The notes below the pieces were generated by a model. The model saw only the letters and a list, made by a program, of their open reading frames with translations, had not been told where the DNA came from and made no database searches. Position numbers and translations under genes: made by a program. A stretch of DNA of 64,000 nucleotides from Umezawaea endophytica (GTDB lineage Bacteria > Actinomycetota > Actinomycetes > Mycobacteriales > Pseudonocardiaceae): the NCBI RefSeq assembly GCF_025061645.1, contig NZ_JANYMP010000006.1:317919-381918 (forward strand), written 5' to 3'. Positions within the stretch are counted from its first letter, which is position 1. Each line of letters starts with the position of its first letter. Shown here piece after piece: positions 1-9,101 of the stretch.

Positions 1-1234
1 GCCGCTGGGCGGCCATCAGCGTGCCGACGTTGGAGGACTTGCCGAACACCCCCGCGAACGTCATGTCGAGGTCGCCGTGCACCCACGCGTCGTTGATCCT
101 GCGGTCGGCGACCTGGATGCTGCCCGGCACGGTGAGGACCTCGTACGGCTGGAAGAGCCCGGCCTCGATCGCCCCGGCGGCCGTGATGATCTTGTTCACC
201 GAGCCCGGCTCGTACACCGACGTGACCGCGATGTTGCGCTTCTCGTCCTCGGTGGCCTTGCCGAAGTCCGCCGGGTCGAACGTCCTGTCGTTCGCCATCG
301 CCAGGATCTCGCCGGTCTTGCTGTCCAGCACCACGGCCGAGCCGCTCTTCGCGCCGCTCTTGGCCGTGTAGTCGGTGACCATGTTCTGCACGACGTACTG
401 GGTGTCGATGTCGAGCGTCAGCTCCAGGCTCTTGCCCGGTGTCGCGGGTTCCAGCTCCCGGTCGCGGTCCGCGCCGGGGATCACGATGTCGCCGCCCTGG
501 ATGGTGTCCACGACGCGGCGGCCGTTGCGGCCCGCGAGCAGGTTGTCCTGCGAGCTCTCCAGCCCGAGCTGGCCGTGCGTCGCGCCGGGCGTCATGTCCT
601 TGCGCCAGTTCGCCGCGCCGACGATGTTCGACGCCAGCTTGCCGTTCGGGTACACCCGGACCGCGCGGAACTCCGAGCCGATCTCGTTGAACCGCTTGCG
701 GATCGCGGCGGCCTTCGTCGGCTCGACGTTGTCCACCAGCTCGATGTAGGTGGTGTCCTTCAGCAGCTTGTCGGTCATGGTCTTCTCGTCGGTCTTCTGA
801 CCGTCGACCTCGGTGCCGAGCACCTCCTGGATCGCCACGCCGATGGCCTTGGCGTGGTCCTCGAAGCTGCCGATCGACGAGTCCTTCGCCAGCGCGTCGG
901 CCCAGTTCTTGCGCATCAGCTTCGGCACGGCGTAGATCGCCCGCGCCTCGATGCTGAACGCGAGCTGGTTGCCGTTGCGGTCCAGGATCGCCCCGCGCTC
1001 GGCGGGGATGTCCTGCGGGGTGGCGCGCTGCTGCTGGGCCTTGAGCGACAGCTCGGCCGAGTCGAAGCCCTGCACCTGCACGAGCTTGATCCCCGCCAGC
1101 AGCAGCGCGCTGACCAGCAGCAGCCTGCCGACGGTGAGCCGGACGCGGGCGTTGGCCCCGCGCCGCTTGGCCGGTCGGGTCGCCCGCACCGACAGCGGAC
1201 GTCGAGCTGGCCTGCCGCTGCTGGGCCCCGGCAT
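1..1234 (-). CDS. ftsI: Penicillin-binding protein FtsI/PBP3 (septal transpeptidase), 3' end beyond window
   Basis: Septal peptidoglycan D,D-transpeptidase that cross-links cell wall at the division site together with FtsW. About 411 N-terminal residues are present; the gene runs off the left edge. After a basic cytoplasmic tail there is one membrane anchor (about residues 28-45), then the class B PBP dimerisation region with the typical AERGAILDRNG stretch, and the transpeptidase domain beginning with EPGSVNK, whose SxxK contains the catalytic serine and lysine. The SxN and KTG motifs lie outside the window. The start ATG at 1234 follows an AGGAGG ribosome site. It sits 63 bp downstream of the ftsL-like gene in the usual dcw order and is probably co-transcribed from the mraZ promoter. 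Confidence 0.96.
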   Translation of the reverse strand, partial: MPGPSSGRPARRPLSVRATRPAKRRGANARVRLTVGRLLLVSALLLAGIKLVQVQGFDSAELSLKAQQQRATPQDIPAERGAILDRNGNQLAFSIEARAIYAVPKLMRKNWADALAKDSSIGSFEDHAKAIGVAIQEVLGTEVDGQKTDEKTMTDKLLKDTTYIELVDNVEPTKAAAIRKRFNEIGSEFRAVRVYPNGKLASNIVGAANWRKDMTPGATHGQLGLESSQDNLLAGRNGRRVVDTIQGGDIVIPGADRDRELEPATPGKSLELTLDIDTQYVVQNMVTDYTAKSGAKSGSAVVLDSKTGEILAMANDRTFDPADFGKATEDEKRNIAVTSVYEPGSVNKIITAAGAIEAGLFQPYEVLTVPGSIQVADRRINDAWVHGDLDMTFAGVFGKSSNVGTLMAAQR

Positions 1235-1297
1235 GACTAACCTCCTGGCACCGCTGACGACTCGTGGCTTCCGCCTGCCGTCAGGGGATCGTTGCGA

Positions 1298-1897
1298 CTA
1301 ACCCGCGGGCGAGGTCGCCGTGGGCTGGGCGGTCGTGGTGGTCGGGGACGAGCTGGGCCCGGCCGACGCCGACGTGGGCGCCTCCACCGCGGACGGCTTG
1401 CCGTAGACCTCGACCGAGCCGTCGGGGAGCTGCTTGAGCTTCGCCGGGTCGCCCGCCAGCACCAGTCCGAGCTTCGCCGCGGCCTCGGCCAGCTTGGTCG
1501 GCGACTCGGCGAGCGCGACCTCCTGGCGGAGCTGCTCGACCCGCAGGGAGAGCTGCGTGGCCTGGTTGTGCGCTTCCTGGAGCTTGTACGAGTCGGCGGC
1601 GGCCTGCGTCGACAGCCACATGATCGTGGCCAGGCCGACGATCAGCATCGCCATCACCATGATCACGAACGGCGCCTTGGACACTGTGCTCGGCTGGCGC
1701 TGCGGCGCGGCGGTGGCGCCACCCCTGAGGTTCTGGTTGCGCTGCGCGCGCCGGGCGTACGCGCGCTCGGTCGCGGCCGAGCGGGAGCGCGGCGAACCGG
1801 CGGGCGCGGGAACGGACTTGAGGGCGCGCTCGCGCGGCTTGTCCGAGCGGGGCCGGGGGTTCGGTGAGGTGCCACCCGCTCTTGCCGGTGCGGTCAT
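1298..1897 (-). CDS. ftsL: FtsL-like septum membrane protein
   Basis: 199-residue bitopic membrane protein in the ftsL position between rsmH and ftsI. Residues 1-74 are basic, proline/alanine-rich and probably disordered in the cytoplasm; residues about 75-96 form the only membrane helix; residues about 100-135 look like a short coiled coil ([10 protein letters not shown]); the outer tail ends in a Ser/Thr/Pro-rich stretch. FtsL-family proteins hold FtsB/FtsQ and activate FtsWI; sequence conservation is weak, so the assignment rests mainly on topology and position. The ATG overlaps the rsmH stop by 4 bp (ATGA) and is preceded by AAGGAGG, which indicates translational coupling. Confidence 0.8.
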   Translation of the reverse strand: MTAPARAGGTSPNPRPRSDKPRERALKSVPAPAGSPRSRSAATERAYARRAQRNQNLRGGATAAPQRQPSTVSKAPFVIMVMAMLIVGLATIMWLSTQAAADSYKLQEAHNQATQLSLRVEQLRQEVALAESPTKLAEAAAKLGLVLAGDPAKLKQLPDGSVEVYGKPSAVEAPTSASAGPSSSPTTTTAQPTATSPAG

Positions 1898-2850
1898 GAC
1901 GCCTCCTTGATCCGTTCCGCGGCCCGCAGGCGCACCGGGGCGGCCCTCGGGTTCTCCTCGATCTCCTGCTCGTTCGCCAGCTCGGCACCCTTGGTGACGA
2001 GCTTGAACTCGGGCCCGTAGCCGGGCAGTTCCACCGGCAGCCCCTGCGGGCTGCGCGACACCGACACCGCGGCGATGGCCCGTTTCACCATCCGGTCCTC
2101 CAGCGACTGGTAGGCCTCGACGACGAGCCGACCACCCATGCCGAGCACCGACAGCGCCGCCGGGAGCGCGAGCCGCAACGACTCCAGCTCCTCGTTCACC
2201 TCGATGCGCAGCGCCTGGAAGGTCCGCTTGGCGGGGTGGCCGCCGGTGCGCCTGGTCGCCGCGGGCACGGCCGCGTACAGCAGCTCCACCAGCCGTCCGC
2301 TGTTCGTGAAGGGCTCGCGCTCGCGCTCCCTGACCACCGAGCTGACGATCTTCTTGGCGAACCGCTCCTCGCCGTAGTCGCGCAGGATCCGCACCAGGTC
2401 ACCGGGCGGGTACGTGTTCAGCACGTCCGCCGCGGTCTGGCCGGTGCCCGCGCTCATCCTCATGTCCAACGGCGCGTCCCTGGAGTACGCGAACCCGCGC
2501 TCCTGCGCGTCGAGCTGCAACGAGGACACCCCGAGGTCCATCAGGACGCCGTCCACGTGGGACAGGCCGAGGTCCTCGACGGCTTCCGCGATGCGGTCGT
2601 AGGTGACGTTGACGAACTTGACGCGGTCGCCGAAGCCCGCGAGCCGCGCGCTCGACAGCTCGATGGCCTGCGGGTCGCGGTCCAGGCCGATCAGCGTCAG
2701 CCGCGGGTGCGCCCGCAGCAGGGCCTCGGCGTGGCCGCCGAGCCCGAGGGTCGTGTCCACCACCACGGCGGGGCGGTCGGTGATCGCGGGGGCGAACAGC
2801 TCGAGGACGCGGTTCAGCAGGACCGGTACGTGCTGTGGTCGCTCCGCCAT
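1894..2850 (-). CDS. rsmH: 16S rRNA (cytosine(1402)-N4)-methyltransferase RsmH
   Basis: Cytoplasmic SAM-dependent enzyme that methylates N4 of C1402 in the decoding centre of 16S rRNA. The 318-residue product starts [12 protein letters not shown], which is the conserved family beginning. The SAM loop appears as [14 protein letters not shown] near residue 30, followed by the [15 protein letters not shown] motif and the C-terminal region with SLEDRMVKR. An in-frame ATG 13 codons upstream exists, but the start at 2850 has the GGGAGGGG ribosome site and matches the family length. It is the second gene of the dcw operon, downstream of mraZ, and overlaps ftsL by 4 bp. Confidence 0.96.
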   Translation of the reverse strand: MAERPQHVPVLLNRVLELFAPAITDRPAVVVDTTLGLGGHAEALLRAHPRLTLIGLDRDPQAIELSSARLAGFGDRVKFVNVTYDRIAEAVEDLGLSHVDGVLMDLGVSSLQLDAQERGFAYSRDAPLDMRMSAGTGQTAADVLNTYPPGDLVRILRDYGEERFAKKIVSSVVREREREPFTNSGRLVELLYAAVPAATRRTGGHPAKRTFQALRIEVNEELESLRLALPAALSVLGMGGRLVVEAYQSLEDRMVKRAIAAVSVSRSPQGLPVELPGYGPEFKLVTKGAELANEQEIEENPRAAPVRLRAAERIKEAS

Positions 2851-3022
2851 CTCAAGCCCCTCCCTCTGCTTCGTGATCGACCGCCACAACGTGGAGATCG
2901 GGTGTCGTCAGGTCCCCGCCCGCCCGTCGAACCTGGCGCCGGGGAAGGTGCGCCAGGGCCGAAAGCCGAGCGGACCGAGGCCTCACGGCACCCGAACCAC
3001 GTCGTGCTCTAGTCACGGCCGA

Positions 3023-3454
3023 TCAGAAGACGCCAGGGAGGACCTCCTCCCGCACTTCGGCGTAGCTGCCCTCATGGGCTTCGAGGTAGCGCTGCCAGGC
3101 CTGGGAGTCCCAGATCTCCAACCGGTTGACCGCGCCGATGACCGCGCACTCCTTGGTCAACCCGGCGTAGTTGCGCAGCTCCTGGACGATGGAGATGCGA
3201 CCCTGGCCGTCCGGTCGCTGCTCGTCCGTGCTGGCGAACAGGTAGCGCTGGTAGGCGCGGACCGACTCGTTGGTGAACGAAGCGGCCGCGACCTTGGTGG
3301 CCATCTGCTCGAACTCCGCCCGTGGGAACACGAAGAGGCAGTGGTCCTGGCCCTTGGTGACCATGACACCCCCCGCTAGCGCATCCCGGAACTTCGCGGG
3401 CAGCGTCAGCCGACCCTTGTCGTCCAGCCTGGGGAGGTGCGTGCCGAGGAACAT
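3023..3454 (-). CDS. mraZ: Transcriptional regulator MraZ
   Basis: 143-residue dcw-cluster repressor with two tandem SpoVT/AbrB-like half-domains; the DxxxR signatures are visible as [13 protein letters not shown] near the N-terminus and [13 protein letters not shown] in the second half. MraZ proteins assemble as ring-shaped oligomers and bind repeated GTGGG-type boxes upstream of their own gene. The reading frame is open further upstream, but the ATG at 3454 follows GGAGGTGGAGG and begins with the conserved MFLGTH, so it is the start. First gene of the dcw operon; a four-box operator with a promoter lies 69-96 bp upstream, which implies autorepression. Confidence 0.96.
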   Translation of the reverse strand: MFLGTHLPRLDDKGRLTLPAKFRDALAGGVMVTKGQDHCLFVFPRAEFEQMATKVAAASFTNESVRAYQRYLFASTDEQRPDGQGRISIVQELRNYAGLTKECAVIGAVNRLEIWDSQAWQRYLEAHEGSYAEVREEVLPGVF

Positions 3455-3508
3455 GGCACCTCCACCTCCTGCCGACCGGACTCCGAGCGGCAGTGGAGCC
3501 CCCGTCAG

Positions 3509-3550
3509 CCCCACCGGGCGCCACAGTACCCCACTTTTCACCACAGTCAA
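3509..3550 (-). promoter_or_regulatory. mraZ/dcw promoter overlapped by four MraZ boxes
   Basis: Read on the minus strand, four copies of GTGGNG (GTGGTG, GTGGGG, GTGGCG, GTGGGG) repeat every 10 bp across 3544-3509, separated by 4-base spacers. The same stretch carries a promoter: TTGACT at 3550-3545, a 16-bp spacer and TACTGT at 3528-3523. The boxes therefore cover the spacer, the -10 and the start region. MraZ is known to bind tandem boxes of this kind; occupation here would block the polymerase. Confidence 0.85.
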
Positions 3551-3909
3551 CGCTGAAACAGGTGTTTCCGCAGCGTGCCGTTTCCTATTTCCGCAGGTAG
3601 AAGACTTTCAGGCGGCGTGGAGCGCGGTGGGGGAAGCGGACGACACCCACCTCCCCGAGTGAGCCAGGATGCCCGTTTTGCCACCCGGATGGACCAGCAA
3701 AACCGCCGAAAACAGCTTCACGTACGCCGGTGGTGGGGGATCGTGGAGATGGGGGGAAAATGAACCGCCGTGCAACCCCGCACGTCGTAGTTACCGTCAG
3801 GATCCTGTCGAATCGGGGGTAGGGCACTTCGCCCTGGTTTGACACACTGCGTGAAACGCTCACCGCTTCCGTGCACCGGTCGCGGGCGAGCCCCGCTCCA
3901 GGAGGTCGA
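3551..3909. other. Intergenic region between divergent mraZ and moxR
   Basis: About 360 bases without a gene. It must carry the moxR promoter; a TTGACA hexamer at 3838-3843 is a possible -35 box, but no good -10 partner was found. A small hairpin (AGGGC-ACTTC-GCCCT) lies at about 3821-3835. Nothing else was recognised. Confidence 0.5.
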
Positions 3910-5016
3910 GTGACCCCGAGTACCCAGCCAGCAGCACTCCCGGACCACGCGTTCGGGCAGGGCGCGCCAGCCGTGAAGCCCACGGTGACCGGCGCTGCCC
4001 ACTCCCCGCAGACGCGACCTGACGACGTGCTCGGAGAACTGCACACCGCAGTCCAGCGGATCGCCGCCAACGTGGAGAAGGTCCTCGTCGGCAAACCCGA
4101 CGTGGTCCGGATCTCGCTCGTCGCCCTGCTCGCCGAGGGCCACCTGCTGGTCGAGGACGTCCCCGGCGTCGGCAAGACGTCGCTGGCGAAGGCGTTGGCC
4201 CGGTCGATCGACTGCACGGTCAGCCGCATCCAGTTCACCCCCGACCTGCTGCCGAGCGACATCACCGGGTCGTCGATCTACAACCGGCAGGGCAACGAGT
4301 TCGAGTTCCGGCCCGGTCCGGTGTTCGCGAACATCGTGGTCGGCGACGAGATCAACCGCGCCTCCCCCAAGACGCAGTCCGCGCTGCTGGAGTGCATGGA
4401 GGAGCACCAGGTCACCGTCGACGGGAAGACCTACCCGCTCGGCGCGCCGTTCATGGTGATCGCGACCCAGAACCCGATCGAGATGGAGGGCACGTACGCG
4501 CTGCCGGAAGCCCAGCGCGACCGGTTCACCGCGCGCGTCTCCATCGGCTACCCGGACCCGGCCGCCGAACTGGCCATGGTCGACGAGCACGCGGGCACCA
4601 ACCCGATGGACGAGCTGCGCCCGGTGTCGGACGCCGCCCAGATCCTGAAACTGGTGCAGACGGTCCGCCGCGTGCACCTGTCGCAGGAGATCCGCCGGTA
4701 CGCCGTGGAACTCGTGTCGGCCACCCGCAGGCTGCCCGAGCTGCGGCTCGGCGCGTCCCCGCGGTCCACGCTGCACCTGGTCCGCGCGGCTCGCGCGCAG
4801 GCCGCGCTGGCGGGTCGCGACTTCGTCGTCCCGGACGACATCCACGCCGTCGCGGTCCCCGTGCTGGCGCACCGGCTGGTGCTGACCGCCGAGGCGCAGG
4901 CCGCCCGCCGCTCCCCCGCCGACCTGGTCCGCTCGCTGATCCAGCGGGTGCCCGTGCCGCAGGCGACCCCGTCGCCGAACGGCCAGTACACCCAGAACGC
5001 AGGGACGAACCGCTGA
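3910..5016 (+). CDS. MoxR-family AAA+ ATPase
   Basis: 368-residue AAA+ ATPase of the MoxR class, thought to act as a chaperone for assembling or activating partner complexes. Walker A is visible as GVGKTSLAK, Walker B as VVGDEIN, and sensor 1 as ATQNP. The GTG at 3910 is chosen because GGAGG lies just upstream at 3901-3905; an upstream in-frame ATG at 3871 lacks a ribosome site. The N-terminal 40 residues are low complexity before the conserved core (residue about 50 on). It is followed after one base by a DUF58 gene and then a transglutaminase, the standard MoxR-DUF58-TgpA arrangement, so the three probably act together at the membrane. Confidence 0.93.
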   Translation: MTPSTQPAALPDHAFGQGAPAVKPTVTGAAHSPQTRPDDVLGELHTAVQRIAANVEKVLVGKPDVVRISLVALLAEGHLLVEDVPGVGKTSLAKALARSIDCTVSRIQFTPDLLPSDITGSSIYNRQGNEFEFRPGPVFANIVVGDEINRASPKTQSALLECMEEHQVTVDGKTYPLGAPFMVIATQNPIEMEGTYALPEAQRDRFTARVSIGYPDPAAELAMVDEHAGTNPMDELRPVSDAAQILKLVQTVRRVHLSQEIRRYAVELVSATRRLPELRLGASPRSTLHLVRAARAQAALAGRDFVVPDDIHAVAVPVLAHRLVLTAEAQAARRSPADLVRSLIQRVPVPQATPSPNGQYTQNAGTNR

Positions 5017-5017
5017 G

Positions 5018-6283
5018 ATGCGCGGAGCCCTCTCCGGCCTGACGACCCGCGGTCGCTGCCTGCTCGCCGCAGGTTTCGCGGCAGGCCTGTGCGCGCTCGT
5101 CCTCAACGAGCGCGACCTGCTCCGGGTGGCGGCCTTCGTGGTCGCACTGCCGCTGCTCGCCGCCTGGCTGGCCACCCGTGCCCGCGTCGGGCTGCACGCG
5201 TCCCGCTTCCTGCACCCCAGCCGGGTGCCCGTCGGCTCCGCCACCGAGGTGCGCGTCGAGCTGCGCAGCACCGGCCGCCTCCCGACCGGCGGCCTGCTCC
5301 TGGAGGACAACGTCCCGTACGCGCTCGGCAGCAGGCCCCGGTTCGTGGTGGAGCGGCTACCGCGCAGCACCGCCACCGCGCTGCGGTACCCGCTCAAGCC
5401 GGTGATGCGGGGCATCCAGCAGGTGGGGCCGCTGATGGCCCGGATCACCGACCCGTTCGGGCTGGTGGAGTACGACCGCGAACTCGCGGGCCGCAGCAGG
5501 CTGGTCGTGGTACCCCGGATCACCGGGCTCAACGGTCTGCCCAGCGGCTCCGGCATGGGCGCGGGCGACGACGGTTCGATCCGGCTGCGCAGCGGCCAGG
5601 GCGAGGACGACGCGATCGTCCGCGAGTACCGGCACGGCGACGACCTGCGCAAGGTGCACTGGCGCTCGACCGCCCGCCGCGACCAGCTCATGGTGCGCGT
5701 GGAGGAACGCCCGTGGCGCGGCGGCACGACCGTGCTGCTCGACCACCGGCTGACCGCGCACCGCGGCAGCGGCCCCGGCGCGAGCCTGGAGTGGGCCGTG
5801 TCGATGACCGCCAGCATCTGCCTGCACCTGCACCGCTTCGGCCACCAGGTCAAGCTCGTCGCCGAGGACGGCCGCGTCCTCGCGGGCGGCTCCGGCGACG
5901 GCGGCCACAGCGACGCCGTGGTCCTCGACTCGCTGGCCGCGCTCCAGCCCTCGCACCGCAAGGAACTAGCCGCGGGCCTCGACCCCGGCGCGGGCCAGGA
6001 GGTCATCGCCATCCTCGGCGCGTGCACCCCGGCCGTCGTCGACGGCCTCGTCCGCTACCGCCCGCGCGGCATGCGCAGCCTCGCCGTGCTCCTCGACGTC
6101 GCCGAGTGGGCGAGCCCGACCGAGGACCCGGCCCCCGACGTGACCGAAGCGCAGCGCCTGCTGCACATCGCGGGCTGGGGCGTCTCGATCGCCAAGCCGT
6201 CGAGCCCGATGAACCAGGTCTGGCAAGAGCTGTGCCACAGCGCGGGCAACCGCGGCCCTGTGGTGCGCACGGAGGTTGGCTGA
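5018..6283 (+). CDS. DUF58 domain membrane protein, MoxR partner
   Basis: 421-residue protein with two N-terminal membrane helices (about residues 12-30 and 33-50) and a cytoplasmic vWA-like DUF58 domain carrying the family signature REYRHGDDLRKVHWRSTARR. It starts one base after the moxR stop, so translation is probably coupled. DUF58 proteins accompany MoxR ATPases; the biochemical role is not settled. The C-terminus ends VVRTEVG, and the stop TGA overlaps the ATG of a following repeat-derived ORF that ends in a near copy (VCTEVG) of this terminus. This shows that the 3' end of this gene has been duplicated downstream. Confidence 0.9.
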   Translation: MRGALSGLTTRGRCLLAAGFAAGLCALVLNERDLLRVAAFVVALPLLAAWLATRARVGLHASRFLHPSRVPVGSATEVRVELRSTGRLPTGGLLLEDNVPYALGSRPRFVVERLPRSTATALRYPLKPVMRGIQQVGPLMARITDPFGLVEYDRELAGRSRLVVVPRITGLNGLPSGSGMGAGDDGSIRLRSGQGEDDAIVREYRHGDDLRKVHWRSTARRDQLMVRVEERPWRGGTTVLLDHRLTAHRGSGPGASLEWAVSMTASICLHLHRFGHQVKLVAEDGRVLAGGSGDGGHSDAVVLDSLAALQPSHRKELAAGLDPGAGQEVIAILGACTPAVVDGLVRYRPRGMRSLAVLLDVAEWASPTEDPAPDVTEAQRLLHIAGWGVSIAKPSSPMNQVWQELCHSAGNRGPVVRTEVG

Positions 6284-6621
6284 TGGCCGGAGCACGCCAC
6301 CTGCCAGCCCCGGACGCCTCGCTTCTGGGCGGCACCTACCAGGCTCGCGGCGCGCACGGAGGCTGGCCGATGGCCGCGGACGCCTCGCTCCCAAGTCGCG
6401 CGGACCAGGCTCGCGGTGCGCACGGAGGCCGGCTGACGTCCTTGGCACGACCAGCCCCGGACGCCTCGCTCCCAAGTCGTAGCAACCAAGCCCGCCGCGC
6501 ACGCGGAGGCCGACCGATGTCCGCGGCACGACCAGCCTCGACCCCGGTCGTCTCGATCACCAAGCCCTTGAGCCGCGCGGGTCACGCCCGCGGCCCCGCG
6601 GTGTGCACGGAGGTTGGCTGA
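6283..6621 (+). CDS. Repeat-derived 112-residue ORF inserted in the MoxR operon, function unknown
   Basis: Unrecognised ORF whose ATG overlaps the DUF58 stop (TGATG) and whose stop overlaps the transglutaminase ATG in the same way. The DNA GCACGGAGGTTGGCTGATGG occurs exactly at both ends (about 6267-6286 and 6605-6624), and degenerate copies lie between at about 6353, 6420 and 6508. The encoded peptide is built of diverged repeats (QARGAHGG, PDASLPSR) and its end VSITKPLSR...CTEVG resembles the DUF58 C-terminus. Most likely it arose by duplication of the gene junction. Whether it is expressed as protein is unknown, but three open, coupled junctions suggest the frame has been kept. Confidence 0.5.
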   Translation: MAGARHLPAPDASLLGGTYQARGAHGGWPMAADASLPSRADQARGAHGGRLTSLARPAPDASLPSRSNQARRARGGRPMSAARPASTPVVSITKPLSRAGHARGPAVCTEVG

Positions 6622-9101
6622 TGGCCGGAGCTTTCCAGCAGAGACCGCCCGTCGCGGCGCCGCCCGGTCGTCCCGCGGCCGTCGGCGGGGACTGGACGGG
6701 GTCGGTGACGCCCGCTGTCGCCGCGTTGGCGGTGGTGTGCTCCGCGACGGCGCTGTCCGGCGTCGTCACCGGCGGGCTGTGGATCTTCTACGTGCTGATC
6801 GCGGTCGCCGTGGTCACCGGGACCGGCCTGCTGCTCCGCGCGGTCAAGCTGCCCGCGCCGCTGGTGGGCATCGGCCAGATCTTCGCGCTGCTCTGCCTGC
6901 TGGTCACGCTGTTCACCAGGACCGGGTTCCTGGTCGTGCTGCCCGGCCCGGACTCGCTGAACGACCTGTGGACGGTGCTCGGCAACTCGATCAGCGAGGT
7001 CCAGACCGGGGTGCCGCCGGTGGCGGAGAGCCCCGCGATGCGCTGCCTGATCATGCTCGCGATGGGACTCGTCGCGGTCCTCGTGGACACCCTCGCGGTC
7101 GGCGCCGCGGCACCGGCGGCGTCCGGACTGGTGCTGCTGTGCGTGTTCGCCGTGCCCGCTTCGCTGGCCGACGAGATGCTGCCGCTGTGGACGTTCGTGC
7201 TGGGCGCGGCGGCGTTCGCGCTGCTCCTGGTGGTCGACGGCCAGCACCGCCACGAAGCGTGGCGCGGGCGGATGAGCGGCACCGGGGGCAGCAGCTCCGG
7301 CGGCGCCGCGACCGCCGTGGCGGGCATGGCCGTGGTGATCGCCCTGTTCGCCGGGGCCACGTTCACCCTGATCGGCACCGTCGGCAGGCTGCCCGGCACG
7401 GGTACCGCCGCGGGCGGCGGCGCGGACGGGCTCGGCCTCAAGCCGTTGACCGAGCTGCGCGGCATGCTCAGCCAGGGTGAGACCAGGGAGATGTTCCACG
7501 TCCGCGGCCTGCCGGACTCGGCGTACCTGCGCGCGATGACGCTCCAGCAGTACGACCCCGCCAGCGGCGAGTGGTCCGTCGGCGGCGCACTGTCCGAGGG
7601 CAGCCCGGCGAACGGCGACCTGCCCCCGCAGCCCGGCGACCCCGGCGACGGCAAGACCACCAAGGTCGAGATCGACCCGGTCGGCTGGAACGACGTGTGG
7701 CTGCCCGTCTACGGCAAGCCCCGCAAGATCGAGAACACCGACGGCACGTGGCGGTTCGACAACGCCCGCGGCATGATCTACAGCCTCAAGAAGCACAAGG
7801 TCGGCCCGTACACGCTGGAAACCGTGCTGGAGAACCCGTCGGCCGACGAGCTGCGGCGGGCCAACGGCAGCGCCGAGGGCGTCGACCCGGTGTACTTCAA
7901 GATCGACGGCATCGACCCGTCGATCACGACGCTGGCCAGGTCCATCACCCAGAACGAGGGCACGAAGTTCGACAAGGCCACGGCGCTGTACAAGTACTTC
8001 ACCGACGGCACGAACGGCTTCAAGTACTCGACGAAGACCGAGGGCGACTCGAACGCCGACGCGCTGGTCGACTTCGTCGTCAACAGCAAGACCGGCTTCT
8101 GCCAGCAGTACTCGGCCGCCATGGCCGTGATGGCCCGCTCCATCGGCCTGCCAGCGCGGGTAGCCATCGGCTTCACCGGCGGCTACCCGACCGAGGACTA
8201 CAAGACCATCACCAGCCTGGACGCCCACGCGTGGGTGGAGGTCTACTTCGCGGGCCACGGCTGGATGACCTTCGACCCGACCCCGCTCACCGACGGCCGC
8301 GGCGTCATCCCGTCCTACATCGGCGGCACCGGCGACGACGGCCAAGCCCAGGCCCCCGACGCGGGCGACGAGTCGTCGTCCGCGGCCGCCTCGTCGGCCG
8401 TCACCTCCAGTTCCGCCGCCCCGGTCACCGACACCCAGGACCTGGCGGGCACCGCCCCGGTCGAGGTGACCCCCGGCTGGCACTGGATCGCACTCGTCGT
8501 GTCCGGCGGCTTGGCGGCACTCCTCACCGCCCTGCTCCTCCTGATGCCCCGCGTAGGCGCGCTGGCCACGTTCAACCGCCTGCCCCTCGCCAGACCGGGT
8601 GTGGCAGCGGCGGCAGCCGTCTGCTGGGCCCTCACCGCCACCCTGCTGATAGCCCTGTTCTCCTGGTGGCTGGCCGTGCCCCTGTTCCTGCTGGCGGTGG
8701 CGGCGTCTCCCGCAGTCGTCCGCGCCGTCCGACGGCACAACCGCTTGCAGTCCATCGCGGGCCTCGGCGCCCAGGCCGCGAACGCCGCGTGGGAAGAACT
8801 CATCGCCGAGTCCGTGGACCGCGGCACCCGCATCCCACCGACCGAAACGGTCCGCGTGGCCGCCCGCCGCATGGCCCGCGCCCACAACCTGGACGAACAA
8901 GGTCGCGACGGCCTGCGTTCCGTGGTCGGCGCCATCGAACGCTCCTGGTACAGCGATCGAGCCGAGGCGGACCCGCAACTGCCGAAGGCGGTTGAGGACG
9001 TCCGCCGAAGCCTCAGCCGCAACGCCCCGCTGGCCCTGCGGGCGAAGGTCCTGCCGCGGTCGGTGCTCCAACCGACCGTGCCGGACGAGTCAGACGACTG
9101 A
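6621..9101 (+). CDS. Transglutaminase-like membrane protein (TgpA/DUF3488 family)
   Basis: 826-residue polytopic protein. About six N-terminal membrane helices (residues 20-250, DUF3488 region) are followed by an extracytoplasmic domain with a papain-like transglutaminase core: Cys494 in GFCQQY, His536 in DAHAWVE and Asp552 in FDPTP form the expected triad. A Ser/Ala-rich linker and one or two further membrane helices (about 615-640 and 665-700) precede a cytoplasmic C-terminus. The ATG at 6621 overlaps the preceding stop. TgpA-type proteins are tied to cell-wall or surface-protein cross-linking and accompany MoxR/DUF58. Wobble positions in the last third are strongly biased to C. Confidence 0.9.
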   Translation: MAGAFQQRPPVAAPPGRPAAVGGDWTGSVTPAVAALAVVCSATALSGVVTGGLWIFYVLIAVAVVTGTGLLLRAVKLPAPLVGIGQIFALLCLLVTLFTRTGFLVVLPGPDSLNDLWTVLGNSISEVQTGVPPVAESPAMRCLIMLAMGLVAVLVDTLAVGAAAPAASGLVLLCVFAVPASLADEMLPLWTFVLGAAAFALLLVVDGQHRHEAWRGRMSGTGGSSSGGAATAVAGMAVVIALFAGATFTLIGTVGRLPGTGTAAGGGADGLGLKPLTELRGMLSQGETREMFHVRGLPDSAYLRAMTLQQYDPASGEWSVGGALSEGSPANGDLPPQPGDPGDGKTTKVEIDPVGWNDVWLPVYGKPRKIENTDGTWRFDNARGMIYSLKKHKVGPYTLETVLENPSADELRRANGSAEGVDPVYFKIDGIDPSITTLARSITQNEGTKFDKATALYKYFTDGTNGFKYSTKTEGDSNADALVDFVVNSKTGFCQQYSAAMAVMARSIGLPARVAIGFTGGYPTEDYKTITSLDAHAWVEVYFAGHGWMTFDPTPLTDGRGVIPSYIGGTGDDGQAQAPDAGDESSSAAASSAVTSSSAAPVTDTQDLAGTAPVEVTPGWHWIALVVSGGLAALLTALLLLMPRVGALATFNRLPLARPGVAAAAAVCWALTATLLIALFSWWLAVPLFLLAVAASPAVVRAVRRHNRLQSIAGLGAQAANAAWEELIAESVDRGTRIPPTETVRVAARRMARAHNLDEQGRDGLRSVVGAIERSWYSDRAEADPQLPKAVEDVRRSLSRNAPLALRAKVLPRSVLQPTVPDESDD

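Noticed and set aside
77..1240. 387-codon plus-strand frame at the left edge
   Set aside because: Opposite to ftsI, whose PBP motifs are clear; the frame is Arg/His/Val-rich without features.
3718..6027. 769-codon minus-strand frame opposite moxR and DUF58
   Set aside because: No domain, no ribosome site, and both plus-strand genes are complete conserved families.
6582..9071. 829-codon minus-strand frame opposite the transglutaminase
   Set aside because: Shadow frame; the plus strand has an intact catalytic triad and membrane helices.
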